Shown: positions 1-8,694 of the stretch, piece by piece
Layout: each line of letters starts with the position of its first letter
Numbering within the stretch: position 1 is the stretch's first letter
Assembly (NCBI RefSeq): GCF_004138325.1
Contig: NZ_SBLB01000001.1
Location: 1,311,855-1,375,854, forward strand
Reading direction: 5' to 3'
DNA: 64,000 bases
Source of the DNA: Spirosoma sordidisoli
GTDB lineage: Bacteria; Bacteroidota; Bacteroidia; Cytophagales; Spirosomataceae
Made by a program: the position numbers and the translations under genes
The notes under the pieces: model-generated
What the model saw: the letters and a program-made list of their open reading frames with translations, nothing else
What the model was told of the DNA's origin: nothing
The model's database searches: none

Positions 1-592
1 CCGTATCCAGGTAAGCGTCGGGCGTTACGCGACACTGAATGGCGGGCATTGCTGATTCATCTGACCGGAAAACTCCGCTTACCGGCTTCCGAAAGGCCAG
101 GATGGCCGCCAAAACCGCCCGCACATCCCCGTCGCCCCGAACCGTTATCTCCTGCGATGAGCCGTTGATCGGGCTGATGTCAATAACCCAGGCCGGCTCC
201 ACAAAGTAGGCATCCGGGAAACCCAGCCGGTTGGGGTGGCGGCTGTTCAGTTTTTCGAGCTGGTTTTTGAGGTCGTAGCTGAAGTAGCCAACCAGAAACG
301 AAGCCTGTTGCCGATGCGCTTCGTACAAAGCCTCAAAAACATCGGGACCTGCGGAGCGCCGTACGCCGTCGGCAGTAATTATGGTCGTCTCCTGGCTGGC
401 CTCCGAAAACGAAATAACCCGTTTCGCCCCAACAAACAGTCGGTTCGGAAACGGGTCATTGGGATAGGCAATACCATTGTTGGTCAGCGAAGCAACGAAG
501 GTACCGGTATGGGTGGGTTGTGTCATTGCCCACTTCAGCGCCTGCCACTGAAGGGATGAACTATCGGTAATCGTTACCCGCGCTTCACGCAT
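1..592 (-). CDS. Chorismate-binding synthase component I (PabB/TrpE family), 3' part cut off by window edge
   Basis: The N-terminal 197 residues of a minus-strand gene running off the left edge. The sequence has the family pattern of an N-terminal domain with FLVGYFSYDLKNQLEKL, then FPDAYFVEP, and near the edge CRVTPDAYLDT, which matches the start of the chorismate-binding domain. The family makes aminodeoxychorismate (folate route) or anthranilate from chorismate. FGYxSYDLKN with PDAYFxxP favours the PabB-like branch, but the catalytic half is not visible. The ATG at 592 lies two bases after the stop of the NYN-domain gene at 595, so the two genes look like one operon. The choice between PabB, TrpE and isochorismate synthase stays open. 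Confidence 0.75.
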   Translation of the reverse strand, partial: MREARVTITDSSSLQWQALKWAMTQPTHTGTFVASLTNNGIAYPNDPFPNRLFVGAKRVISFSEASQETTIITADGVRRSAGPDVFEALYEAHRQQASFLVGYFSYDLKNQLEKLNSRHPNRLGFPDAYFVEPAWVIDISPINGSSQEITVRGDGDVRAVLAAILAFRKPVSGVFRSDESAMPAIQCRVTPDAYLDT

Positions 593-594
593 AC

Positions 595-1599
595 TTACGG
601 CCGAAGCAGCCGGACATCTACGGCAATGTCTTTGCCCTCGGCGTTATGACCAATACTAAATTCTACTTCGTCGTCTACCTGTAGTTCGTTAAAGTCCGTA
701 TCCAGCAGACTCGTGTAATGGAAAAACAGGTTGTTGGGCGGGTAGTTTACAAAACCATAACCGGTTTTCAGGCTGCGGATCGTGCTGATCTTGCGGCCTT
801 CCGGATCGTCGTCGACATCGTCGGCTACGTTGTAGTTGGGTTCGTCACTTATCTGATACGCATTGTTATACCCGCTCCCGTTCATATAATCGCCGTCGTA
901 GTTACTGCCATTGGCGGTAGCTGCCGTGAAGGTGGGGCGAGACTGCTGTTTTACGAACAGGTTCTGAATAACAGTATCGTTTCGGCGGCTGCGGTCGTCG
1001 ATCAGCGCGTGCATACCGACTGGGTAGGATACTTCTTCGAGCAGGTCCTGCGAGGTGCGGGTCACCTGCTTTTCGCCCTGTTCGTTCAGGAATTCGAAAT
1101 CCCAGCTCAGCACCATGATCCGCGAGCCGAGCGTATTGAGTTTACGAATCAGCGGTACGTAATCACCATCTGAGGTGATCAGCACAACGACGTCGAATTT
1201 TTTGTACTGAGCCAGTTCAAAAGCTTCCAGCGCCAGCCATACATCAATCCCTTTTTCCTGCCGATACCCCTGGTAGGTTTTAACCGGCAGATAGTGCGTT
1301 ACCACCCCTTCCGACATCAGGATATCGTCGAACAGGCGATCGTAAAAAAGCTGATTACCACGCTGGTTGGCTTCGTGCGCGTTGAGCCGCCCCCGGAAAT
1401 AATGAGCATCGACAATCTGGCAAAGCCGTTCGTTAACCCCTTCTTCTTCGGCCACCTGGCGTCGGATAAAGGCATGAAGTCCGGAAATACTGATGCGGCT
1501 GCGTCGTTCGTGGGAGTAGTTGTAGTAGTTGCTTACGTGTAAAAAATAATTACCATCATAAAAAACCCCGATTCGGGTTAGTCCAGATTGTGCAGGCAT
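595..1599 (-). CDS. NYN-domain (PIN-like) nuclease fused to a C-terminal cold-shock-like domain
   Basis: 334 residues. Residues 8-190 are an NYN/LabA-type PIN-like domain: YDGNY (Asp15, Asn17), KGIDV (Asp119) and TSDGDY (Asp144, Asp146) supply the acidic metal site expected of this RNase fold. Residues 200-267 are a low-complexity Asn/Tyr/Asp-rich linker. Residues 268-334 (TIRSLKTGYGFVNYP...LFFHYTSL...DEVEFSIG) resemble a cold-shock domain with its RNA-binding GYGFV and FFHYTS strands. The fusion suggests an RNA-directed nuclease or RNA-binding regulator. It is cytoplasmic (no signal peptide) and lies just upstream of the chorismate-binding gene. The target RNA is unknown. Confidence 0.8.
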   Translation of the reverse strand: MPAQSGLTRIGVFYDGNYFLHVSNYYNYSHERRSRISISGLHAFIRRQVAEEEGVNERLCQIVDAHYFRGRLNAHEANQRGNQLFYDRLFDDILMSEGVVTHYLPVKTYQGYRQEKGIDVWLALEAFELAQYKKFDVVVLITSDGDYVPLIRKLNTLGSRIMVLSWDFEFLNEQGEKQVTRTSQDLLEEVSYPVGMHALIDDRSRRNDTVIQNLFVKQQSRPTFTAATANGSNYDGDYMNGSGYNNAYQISDEPNYNVADDVDDDPEGRKISTIRSLKTGYGFVNYPPNNLFFHYTSLLDTDFNELQVDDEVEFSIGHNAEGKDIAVDVRLLRP

Positions 1600-1904
1600 A
1601 AGTTAACCGTAGTTTATCGAAATGTACGAACTGTAAAAAAAGGCAACGTCTGATGTTCTTATTACTGTAATCGAGCTGTTAGGATGTGTACGTGTTGTCT
1701 TTCGTCAGGCTTCTTTTGAGAAGGAGGTCTCTATATTCTTTCGTATGGATAAACCAATAAGGCAGCTTACTACAGATAACAACGGGTACTTTTTCTGGCT
1801 AATAAAGAGAGGGGTACAGCTATAAAGAACTACCGGGCAAAAATAGTATAATTTCACTTGCAATCCGATGGGGGCGTATCTTTGTCCCCTCATTTGCGCC
1901 TACC
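1600..1904. other. Divergent intergenic region
   Basis: This stretch separates the NYN gene (minus) from hisB (plus). It is AT-richer than the genes around it and carries the predicted hisB promoter. A short open frame on the minus strand (1705-1893) has no protein-like features and is not called. Nothing else is recognisable. Confidence 0.5.
1877..1884 (+). promoter_or_regulatory. Bacteroidota -7 box for hisB
   Basis: TATCTTTG matches the Bacteroidota -7 consensus TAnnTTTG. It ends 20 nt before the hisB ATG, with a TTG about 16 nt upstream of it that could be part of a -33 element. Confidence 0.5.
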
Positions 1905-3053
1905 ATGCAGAAAATTCTTTTCATTGATCGCGACGGTACTCTCATTGTAGAACCCCAGCCCGACCAGCAAGTCGACTCGCTCGCCAAGCTCGATTACATA
2001 CCCAAAGTGCTATCGGCCCTGCGCCGGATTGCCGAAGACACCGACTACAAACTGGTGATGGTCACCAACCAGGATGGGCTTGGTACCGACGCCTTTCCGG
2101 AAGATACCTTCTGGCCGGCCCATACCAAGATGATGAACACCTTCGCCGGTGAGAACATCCACTTCTCGGGTGTCCACATCGACCGTCATTTCCCCCGGGA
2201 TAACGCCCCTACCCGTAAACCCGGTACCGGCATGTTAACTGAATACATGGACGGCTCGTACGACCTCGCCAACAGCTACGTAATTGGCGACCGCCTTACC
2301 GACGTGCAGCTGGCCGTTAATCTGGGGGCGCAGGCCATCCTGTTTCTGCCGCCGGGTGGCCTCGATACCGTTCAGATGGCCGATGTTACCGGTTTGACGG
2401 AGGCTATGCAGGAACGGATAGCGCTCAAAACGGGCGACTGGGACGAGATTTACGAGTTTTTACGGATGCCCAACCGCACGGCCACCATTGCCCGAAATAC
2501 CAAAGAGACCCAGATCAGCGTCGAGCTGAACCTCGACGGGCGCGGCCGGGCCGATATTCAGACGGGCCTTGGCTTCTTCGACCACATGCTCGATCAGGTT
2601 GCCAAACATTCCGGAGCCGATCTGACCATACGGGTGCAGGGCGATCTGCACATCGATGAGCACCACACGATCGAAGACACCGCGCTGGCCCTTGGCGAAG
2701 CTTACCGGCGCGCCCTCGGCAACAAGCGGGGCATTAGCCGCTACGGCTTTCTGCTCCCCATGGACGAAGCGCTGGCTCAGGTAGCCATTGATTTTTCGGG
2801 GCGGCCCTGGCTTGTCTGGGATGCCGACTTCAAACGCGAAAAAATTGGCGACATGCCGACCGAAATGTTTTTCCATTTCTTCAAGTCGTTCTCCGATACG
2901 GCCCTGTGTAACCTCAATGTAAAAGTAGAAGGCGACAACGAGCATCATAAAATCGAGGCTATTTTCAAAGCCTTTGCCAAAGCCATCAAAATGGCGGTTC
3001 GGCGCGATAGTAAGGAGCTGGACAACCTGCCCAGCACCAAAGGCGTTTTATAA
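1905..3053 (+). CDS. hisB: Bifunctional histidinol-phosphatase / imidazoleglycerol-phosphate dehydratase
   Basis: 382 residues, the normal size for fused HisB. It performs steps 6 and 8 of histidine biosynthesis in the cytoplasm. The N-terminal half is a HAD-type phosphatase (DRDGT with Asp8 and Asp10, later VIGDRLTD). The C-terminal half from about residue 190 is the imidazoleglycerol-phosphate dehydratase domain with the metal-binding motifs DEHHTIED and EHHKIEA and the family ending LPSTKG. No other his gene is next to it, so it stands alone here with its own promoter. Confidence 0.97.
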   Translation: MQKILFIDRDGTLIVEPQPDQQVDSLAKLDYIPKVLSALRRIAEDTDYKLVMVTNQDGLGTDAFPEDTFWPAHTKMMNTFAGENIHFSGVHIDRHFPRDNAPTRKPGTGMLTEYMDGSYDLANSYVIGDRLTDVQLAVNLGAQAILFLPPGGLDTVQMADVTGLTEAMQERIALKTGDWDEIYEFLRMPNRTATIARNTKETQISVELNLDGRGRADIQTGLGFFDHMLDQVAKHSGADLTIRVQGDLHIDEHHTIEDTALALGEAYRRALGNKRGISRYGFLLPMDEALAQVAIDFSGRPWLVWDADFKREKIGDMPTEMFFHFFKSFSDTALCNLNVKVEGDNEHHKIEAIFKAFAKAIKMAVRRDSKELDNLPSTKGVL

Positions 3054-3108
3054 GCAGTTACCACCCAAAAGGTAGACCGAGCCTTTAGGTTTAAACCGCT
3101 GGCTCTTG

Positions 3109-3116
3109 TACTTTTG
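3109..3116 (+). promoter_or_regulatory. Bacteroidota -7 box upstream of the small membrane peptide
   Basis: TACTTTTG fits TAnnTTTG and ends 25 nt before the ATG of the 33-residue frame at 3142. It implies transcription of that frame independent of hisB. Confidence 0.45.
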
Positions 3117-3141
3117 CACCCGAATTCAACTGAATACAGAC

Positions 3142-3243
3142 ATGGATCTTTCAACCCCACTAACTATTCTGTTCTACGTTGTTCTGCTGGCGGCTTCTTT
3201 CATGACCGGCCGTTGGTTAGAGCGCAAAGACCGGAAGTACTAG
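3142..3243 (+). CDS. Very small single-span membrane protein (33 aa)
   Basis: The frame starts MDLSTPLTILFYVVLLAASF and ends MTGRWLERKDRKY. It has one hydrophobic segment (about residues 6-21) followed by a strongly basic tail, as in N-out/C-in mini membrane proteins. It sits between hisB and a lysophospholipid-type acyltransferase and has its own -7 box 25 nt upstream. I do not recognise a family. Its size makes chance occurrence possible, but the promoter, the clean membrane segment and the positive tail argue that it is real. Confidence 0.5.
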   Translation: MDLSTPLTILFYVVLLAASFMTGRWLERKDRKY

Positions 3244-3253
3244 TTCAACTAGT

Positions 3254-3315
3254 CGTGAACAGGTATTGGCCAGCCTCTTCAGCTTCGGTTGATCGTATGC
3301 CCATACCTGTTCACG
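3254..3315. promoter_or_regulatory. Perfect 13-bp inverted repeat upstream of the acyltransferase gene
   Basis: CGTGAACAGGTAT (3254-3266) is answered by ATACCTGTTCACG (3303-3315). A third partial copy, CTGTTCACG, follows at 3321-3329, just before the ATG at 3340. It could be a hairpin ending the small upstream gene or a repeated operator half-site. There is no clear T-run, which weakens the terminator reading. Confidence 0.45.
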
Positions 3316-3339
3316 AATAGCTGTTCACGTCTTTTTATT

Positions 3340-3912
3340 ATGCTTGGCGCACTAGCCCGTTGGTTATTTAAAGTTTGGGGCTGGCGTATTGTCGGCCCGG
3401 TTCCAACAGTGCCGAAAGGGATCTGGGTAGTAGCCCCTCATTCGACCAACTGGGATTTCCCGATCGGCCTCGGTATTCGGCCCACTATTCACATCTGGAT
3501 TCAGTATCTGGCTAAAAGCTCGCTGTTTACCTGGTATGCCGGGTGGCTGTTCCGGGCGCTGGGTGGCAAACCCGTTTACCGCGACAAGTCGAACAACATG
3601 GTCGACGCCACCGCCAGCCTCTTCCGGGAAAGCGACGAACTTCACATCTGCATTGCGCCGGAAGGAACCCGAGGTAACGTTTCGCGGCTCAAGACCGGCT
3701 TCTACTACATTGCGCTCAAGGCCGGGGTTCCGCTTATTCTGGTTGGCTTCGACTGGCCGCGTAAGCTCGTTCTGCTCAGCGAACCGCTCTACGTAACCGG
3801 CGATTACGAACGCGATATGCTGCCGTTCTACCAGTTTTTTTCGCAGGTTCAGGGCGTCAAGAAAGACTGGCTCCGCAACTGGGAGCGTACAGGCATCATC
3901 GAAAAGAGCTAG
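3340..3912 (+). CDS. 1-acyl-sn-glycerol-3-phosphate acyltransferase family protein
   Basis: 190 residues with the PlsC-family signatures: the HX4D catalytic motif HSTNWD (His34, Asp39) and the EGTR phosphate-binding motif (108-111). It should move an acyl chain onto a lysophospholipid or related acceptor at the inner membrane. The hydrophobic N-terminus (residues 1-20) and WIQYLAKSSLFTWYAGWLF are likely membrane-associating. The ATG at 3340 was chosen over an upstream one at 3289 because the family begins just before the first hydrophobic helix. Its stop overlaps the lpxB stop on the other strand (convergent). The exact acceptor cannot be told. Confidence 0.85.
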   Translation: MLGALARWLFKVWGWRIVGPVPTVPKGIWVVAPHSTNWDFPIGLGIRPTIHIWIQYLAKSSLFTWYAGWLFRALGGKPVYRDKSNNMVDATASLFRESDELHICIAPEGTRGNVSRLKTGFYYIALKAGVPLILVGFDWPRKLVLLSEPLYVTGDYERDMLPFYQFFSQVQGVKKDWLRNWERTGIIEKS

Positions 3913-5015
3913 CGCATCAGCTCGACCATGCGTTTGCCCGCCCGCTCTGATGCACCGGGTTCGCCCATTTTCTGCGCTACCTCGGCGTATCCGTCCAATA
4001 CCTCCTGCCGCCGATGGCCGCCCGGCAGAATGGCCCGCAGCTCGGCGGTGACCCGCTCCGGTGTGCAGTCGTGAATCAGCTCCCGAACCACTTCCCGACC
4101 GGCAATCAGATTCACCAGCGACAGAAACGGCACCGCCAGAATACGCTTGCCGATCTCGTACCACCAGCGTGGCGTTTTGTAGAGCACCACTTCGGGTACG
4201 TTCAGCAGGGCGGTTTCGAGCGTGGCCGTACCAGACGTGACGAGCGCAGCCGACGCCACGTGCAGCAGGTCATAGGCCGAATCGCTCACCCGCAGAACGG
4301 CCGGGTAGTCGGCCATGTAGGTATCGTACAGCTCGTCGGGCAGGTTGCTGACCGTTCCGACCACGAACTGATAGTCCGTAAACGACCGGGTTGCCGCCAG
4401 CATAACCGGTAACATCCCTTTGATTTCCTGCCGTCGGCTACCGGGCAGCAGTGCCACTACGGGCCGTCCGTCGAGCGCCAGCTTACCGGCAAACGCCGGA
4501 TCGGGCCGGAAAGCCCGGAGCGCGTCGAGCAGCGGGTTACCTACGTATTCGACATCGTAGTCGTACTGGGCAAAGAACTCGGTCTCGAAGGGAAAAATGG
4601 TAAACAGCCGGTCAACACTGGCTTTGATGTTGAGCGCCCGGCGGGGGTTCCAGGCCCATACCTTGGGGGATATGTAGTAAAATACCCGAATGCCGTGGCG
4701 CTTGGCGAAGCGGGCCATACGGAGGTTGAACCCGCCATAATCGATCAGGATCAGCACATCGGGCCGATTGGCGAGCAGGTCTGCCTCACACTCACGCATG
4801 ATGCGCCGGATGGTGCCCAGATTCCGGGCCACTTCCAGAAAGCCCATAAACGCCATCTCGCGGTAATGCCGGACCAGGGTGGCCCCGGCGGCTTCCATCT
4901 GTTCACCCCCATAGCCGCGGCAACGGGCTTCTGGATCATACTGCCGGATGGCCCGGATCAGGTTCGCTCCGTGCAGGTCGCCCGACCGTTCGCCGGCTAT
5001 CAGGTAATAGGTCAT
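3909..5015 (-). CDS. lpxB: Lipid-A-disaccharide synthase
   Basis: 368 residues, typical LpxB length. It condenses UDP-diacylglucosamine with lipid X at the inner membrane face to give the lipid A disaccharide. The family blocks are visible: YYLIAGERSGDLHGANL at the N-terminus, MGFLEV, YYISPKVWAWNPRR, FPFETEFF, YVGNPLLD and LLPGSRRQEI, then TSGTATLETALLNVPEVVLYK. It starts 29 nt after the stop of the 6-pyruvoyl-tetrahydropterin synthase homologue, so the two probably share a transcript. Confidence 0.97.
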   Translation of the reverse strand: MTYYLIAGERSGDLHGANLIRAIRQYDPEARCRGYGGEQMEAAGATLVRHYREMAFMGFLEVARNLGTIRRIMRECEADLLANRPDVLILIDYGGFNLRMARFAKRHGIRVFYYISPKVWAWNPRRALNIKASVDRLFTIFPFETEFFAQYDYDVEYVGNPLLDALRAFRPDPAFAGKLALDGRPVVALLPGSRRQEIKGMLPVMLAATRSFTDYQFVVGTVSNLPDELYDTYMADYPAVLRVSDSAYDLLHVASAALVTSGTATLETALLNVPEVVLYKTPRWWYEIGKRILAVPFLSLVNLIAGREVVRELIHDCTPERVTAELRAILPGGHRRQEVLDGYAEVAQKMGEPGASERAGKRMVELMR

Positions 5016-5044
5016 CTATGGTTCTTGACAATCACGTGGGTTGA

Positions 5045-5461
5045 TTATTCGCCAAAATAATCAACAAAGTTTTTGGGCGTTTCGTACAGACGCAGCTGGT
5101 GCAGATGGGCTTCGGTAACGGGAGCCAGCGCGCGCTCGAGAATTTTCCAGATCTCCATGATAAAAATTTCGCAGCTGGCCATTTTCCCCTGCATGAAATC
5201 GACATCAAGGTTCAGGTTTTTATGATCCACTTTTTCGATCACCTCCCGCTTGATAATATCGCCGAGGACTTTCAGATCGATCACGAAACCTGTATCGGGA
5301 TTGGGCTCTCCTTTTACCGTTACAATCAACTCAAAATTATGCCCGTGCCAGTTCATATTCGCGCAGGGGCCAAACACCTCTTTGTTGCGCTCTTCCGACC
5401 AGGCCGGGTTGTACAGCCGATGGGCGGCATTGAAATGTTCAATTCTGTTTATATAGACCAT
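5045..5461 (-). CDS. queD: 6-carboxytetrahydropterin synthase / 6-pyruvoyl-tetrahydropterin synthase family (QueD-like)
   Basis: 138 residues. Zinc ligands are expected at His14 (NAAHRL), His39 and His41 (NWHGHNF), with catalytic Cys33 (GPCANMNWHGHN) and the conserved VDHKNLN and YETP motifs. The family converts dihydroneopterin triphosphate to the carboxy- or pyruvoyl-tetrahydropterin in queuosine or biopterin routes. QueD is the usual bacterial assignment, but no other queuosine gene is nearby. It is the first gene of a probable queD-lpxB unit with a -7 box at 5514-5521. Confidence 0.85.
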   Translation of the reverse strand: MVYINRIEHFNAAHRLYNPAWSEERNKEVFGPCANMNWHGHNFELIVTVKGEPNPDTGFVIDLKVLGDIIKREVIEKVDHKNLNLDVDFMQGKMASCEIFIMEIWKILERALAPVTEAHLHQLRLYETPKNFVDYFGE

Positions 5462-5513
5462 TTTTCTGGTTTAGATAAGGCGGTTGCCAGAAACGCCGGT
5501 GAAAAAAAGTGCA

Positions 5514-5521
5514 CAAAGATA
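5514..5521 (-). promoter_or_regulatory. Bacteroidota -7 box for queD-lpxB
   Basis: On the minus strand this reads TATCTTTG, a match to TAnnTTTG, 52 nt upstream of the queD start. Confidence 0.5.
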
Positions 5522-5738
5522 CGCATTGATGAGCCGCTATAAAAACCGGGTGTCAACCCGCAGAGATAGTATCCGGTGGTACCACACGGTCAGCGCTAAC
5601 TTCAATAAATACAATTTTATCACCAAAAACGCTATTCCTTTCTTCGGCCTAAATCCAGTATCTTTACACCCTACTTTGCCTTGTTTATCCTGATTATTAT
5701 CGACTTATCGATACGAACACGTTTACGGACATACATTT

Positions 5739-6704
5739 ATGATTATTGTTACGGGGGCCGCTGGTTTTATAGGGAGCTGTTTGATTGACAAACTAAATCA
5801 GGAAAATTTCAATTTTATCATCGCCGTAGATGACTTTTCCAACCCCCGTAAAGCGCCGAACCTTGCCAGTAAACGTATTCAGGAACGGGTAGATCGGGAG
5901 GTTTTTTTTGACTGGCTCGATCAGAATTATCACGAGGTTGAATTCATCTTTCACATAGGCGCCCGCACCGATACGACCGAGTTTGACCGGCAGATATTTG
6001 AGCACCTTAACGTAGAATATTCCAAACAGATCTGGCATCGCTGCATCCAGTATCAGATTCCACTCGTCTATGCCTCCTCGGCGGCTACCTATGGATTAGG
6101 CGAGCTGGGCTACGATGATAACGAATCCCTCATTCCGCAACTCAAACCGCTCAATCCGTACGGCGATTCAAAAAACGAGTTCGACAACTGGGCGCTGGAG
6201 CAGGAACGGAAACCGTTTTTCTGGGCCGGTCTGAAATTTTTTAACGTATACGGCCCCAACGAGTATCATAAAGACCGGATGGCGTCGGTTATCTTTCACG
6301 CCTACCGCCAGATTTGCCAGTCGGGCCACATGAAGTTATTCCGGTCGCACAACCCTGACTTTGCCGACGGCGAGCAAATGCGCGACTTCGTCTATGTAAA
6401 AGATGTGGTGGATGTCTGCTCCTTTCTGATGCACCACCGGCGTAACTCGGGTATCTATAACCTGGGCAGCGGCAAAGCCCGCACTTTCCGCGATCTGGCC
6501 GTCAACACCTTCCGGGCGCTGGGTCTCGAGCCCCAGATCGATTTTGTAGATACCCCGGCCGACATCCGCGATAAATACCAGTATTATACGCAGGCCAACA
6601 TGGCCAAGATCCGCTCCATCGGCTACGAACGCCCTTTCACCTCGCTGGAAGACGGCATTACCGATTACGTGACCAATTACCTCAAGGCCGATAAATACCT
6701 CTAA
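5739..6704 (+). CDS. hldD: ADP-L-glycero-D-manno-heptose 6-epimerase
   Basis: 321 residues, an extended short-chain dehydrogenase. The nucleotide-binding GAAGFIG is at the N-terminus, the catalytic Ser region is YASSAATYG and the Tyr/Lys pair is YGDSK. The HldD-specific blocks FDWLDQNYHEVEFIFHIGARTDTTE, KFFNVYGPNEYHK and MRDFVYVKDVV are present. It makes the heptose of the LPS inner core. It fits with lpxB nearby as envelope biosynthesis, although the two are in different transcripts. Confidence 0.93.
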   Translation: MIIVTGAAGFIGSCLIDKLNQENFNFIIAVDDFSNPRKAPNLASKRIQERVDREVFFDWLDQNYHEVEFIFHIGARTDTTEFDRQIFEHLNVEYSKQIWHRCIQYQIPLVYASSAATYGLGELGYDDNESLIPQLKPLNPYGDSKNEFDNWALEQERKPFFWAGLKFFNVYGPNEYHKDRMASVIFHAYRQICQSGHMKLFRSHNPDFADGEQMRDFVYVKDVVDVCSFLMHHRRNSGIYNLGSGKARTFRDLAVNTFRALGLEPQIDFVDTPADIRDKYQYYTQANMAKIRSIGYERPFTSLEDGITDYVTNYLKADKYL

Positions 6705-6719
6705 GCCAGCAGCCCCGGC

Positions 6720-7091
6720 TTACCATTTCTTGAAGATAAAAAACACGGCCAGCACAATGAAGGCGAAGCCAACCAGGTGATTCCAGGCCAGCTTGTCGGT
6801 TTTGAAAAAGTACACCGTAATGATCGTAAAGACGATCAGCGATACGGCTTCCTGAATGGTTTTCAGCTCGAACAGGGAGAAAGGCCCGCCCGTTTCGTTG
6901 GAACCGATCCGGTTGGCGGGTACCTGAAAAATGTACTCGAAGAAAGCGAGTCCCCAGCTCAGCATGATGATCCCGAACAGCGACAGTTTGGCCAGCATCG
7001 GATATTGCTTGAGTTGAAGGTGGCCGTACCAGGCCAGGGTCATAAACACATTGGAGAGCGTTAACAGCAGAACGCAATAGATTCCTTTCAT
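6720..7091 (-). CDS. DMT-superfamily small membrane protein (DUF486)
   Basis: 123 residues and four predicted transmembrane segments (about 3-20, 32-52, 75-95 and 101-119). The sequence pattern SNVFMTLAWYGHL...WGLAFFEYIFQVPANRIG and FTLFELKTIQEA-like FSLFELKTIQEA is that of the DUF486 family, related to small drug/metabolite exporters. The substrate is unknown. The ATG at 7091 was preferred over one at 7127, which would overlap the subtilase gene. It starts 22 nt after that gene's stop, so it probably shares the transcript. Confidence 0.8.
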   Translation of the reverse strand: MKGIYCVLLLTLSNVFMTLAWYGHLQLKQYPMLAKLSLFGIIMLSWGLAFFEYIFQVPANRIGSNETGGPFSLFELKTIQEAVSLIVFTIITVYFFKTDKLAWNHLVGFAFIVLAVFFIFKKW

Positions 7092-7113
7092 GGATGAAGC
7101 CCGTTGATGACGT

Positions 7114-8664
7114 TTATTCCCAGACAACCTCGATTACTTCCCGAATCAGATCGACAGTGGTCTGCTTTTCACCGCTACTGCGTTTAAGGGTCAGCTTGCC
7201 GCTGCTAACCTTGGCCGCTTCCTGTTGCAGTACGTGGGTGGCATCTTTCTTATGAAAGACCGATACCGCCGGTTCAGCCGTGTTAACATCCAGGGTTAGC
7301 GACTTACCCGAGGCTTTGATGGAGCGGGCGGTTGCCGGCAGGGACTGGTTTTTGACGAGCGCCAGCGCCCGCGACGCCTGGGGTACGCCGTAGCCAACGT
7401 AATTGTTACCGTATGGGTACAGATGTGATGACTTCTCAATGATCTCCATCACCTGTTTGTTGGTAAGCTTCGGATTGGCCTGCATCAGACAGGCCGCAAA
7501 GCCCGTAATCACAGGCGCCGACAGGGAGGTGCCATACAGCGAAAAACATGATACGTTGGGCTTCAGGTACGGTAAACTCTCGGGACCGATACTGCTGTAG
7601 CCGATGCGGTTCCAGAGTTTGGCGTTGGTAGCGCCGATGGCCAGCACTCCCTGCGCATCGGCCGGGGTGCTGATGATCCGCCACGAACGGTCGTCACCTT
7701 CGTTACCGGCCGATACCACGATCAGGATCCCTTTCTTGTCGGCGGCAATCTGGGCGGCCCGGCTGATCAGGCTCGTGTGGCCATCCATTTGCCGGGGCTC
7801 GTAATTTTCTTTAGGGTTACTCATGCCTTTGGCATACCCCAGCGAGGTGTTGATGAGCCGTACGCCCAGGCTGTCCATCCACTCCATAGCGGCCACCCAG
7901 TTGTCTTCTTCGCCCCTGTATTCACGATTCCCCTGGTCGGTACGGGCCAGGTAGAAGGTGGCATCGGTAGCCAGGCCATACTGAATATTTTCGGTAGGAT
8001 CGGTCCCGGCAATGGCCGCCAGCACCTCGGTACCGTGAAAGTCAGACATGGACTCCAGCGTTCGGAGCAGATTGGTTTTTGGCCGGTTCGGATGTACATA
8101 ATCGCGAACCAGCCGAACGCCCTCCCGGCTGAACACGTGTTTGAGCGCGTTGGCCGAATCGGCTCCGAAAAAGCCCGCGTCGATCACCCCGATGGTCACG
8201 AATCGCCCCGTTAAGCCCGCCCTCACAAAATCCGGTGCCTGGATCTGGGTCATGACCGGTGCGAGCTGCGGTTTGGAGACGGGCTCCGTAGCGGTGATGA
8301 TCAGGGCAGGATCGATGGGTTGTATGCTTTTTACGAAAGGCAGCGCCAGCACCTGCCGACGCTGTTCGTACGTTAGCCGGGCCGATACCGCGTTCAGCCA
8401 GCGCGACTGGCGCAGGGGCCGAATACCGGTTTGCTGGAGCTGATGCAGATAAGCCGCCGATACCGGGCGGTCGGTATCGTCAATGGGGAGTTGCTGAAGT
8501 TGCCGTCGGGCCAGCGCTGCGGGCGATAAAGCGGGCGGAGCTGTGATGTCTTTACCCTCCAGCAGGATCCAGTAGTTTGTGTTCGCCGGTTCCGGCTGAC
8601 CCCATGCCAGGCCAGGCAACAGCCATAAAAGCCTCAGGCATCTCCGTACAACATGATTCATCAT
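7114..8664 (-). CDS. Secreted subtilisin-like serine protease (S8)
   Basis: 516 residues. A signal peptide (LRLLWLLPGLAWG, cleavage near 22) precedes an inhibitor-like propeptide (about 25-120). The catalytic domain has Asp162 in IGVIDAGF, His210 in DFHGTEV, Asn321 in VSAGNEG and the nucleophile Ser380 in YGTSLSAPV. The C-terminal 90 residues are beta-rich and do not look like a type IX sorting domain, so periplasmic or surface location is open. It lies between a secreted orphan gene and the DUF486 gene, with 30 and 22 nt spacings. The substrate is not known. Confidence 0.9.
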   Translation of the reverse strand: MMNHVVRRCLRLLWLLPGLAWGQPEPANTNYWILLEGKDITAPPALSPAALARRQLQQLPIDDTDRPVSAAYLHQLQQTGIRPLRQSRWLNAVSARLTYEQRRQVLALPFVKSIQPIDPALIITATEPVSKPQLAPVMTQIQAPDFVRAGLTGRFVTIGVIDAGFFGADSANALKHVFSREGVRLVRDYVHPNRPKTNLLRTLESMSDFHGTEVLAAIAGTDPTENIQYGLATDATFYLARTDQGNREYRGEEDNWVAAMEWMDSLGVRLINTSLGYAKGMSNPKENYEPRQMDGHTSLISRAAQIAADKKGILIVVSAGNEGDDRSWRIISTPADAQGVLAIGATNAKLWNRIGYSSIGPESLPYLKPNVSCFSLYGTSLSAPVITGFAACLMQANPKLTNKQVMEIIEKSSHLYPYGNNYVGYGVPQASRALALVKNQSLPATARSIKASGKSLTLDVNTAEPAVSVFHKKDATHVLQQEAAKVSSGKLTLKRSSGEKQTTVDLIREVIEVVWE

Positions 8665-8694
8665 GCTAAAATAGCCACTCCAGACCGGAATTGT

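Noticed and set aside
1705-1893. Minus-strand frame upstream of hisB
   Set aside because: Short, low-complexity, overlaps the hisB promoter region and has no conserved features.
6682-7077. Second minus-strand frame over the DUF486 gene
   Set aside because: It is out of frame with the clearly membrane-type DUF486 product and has no protein family character.
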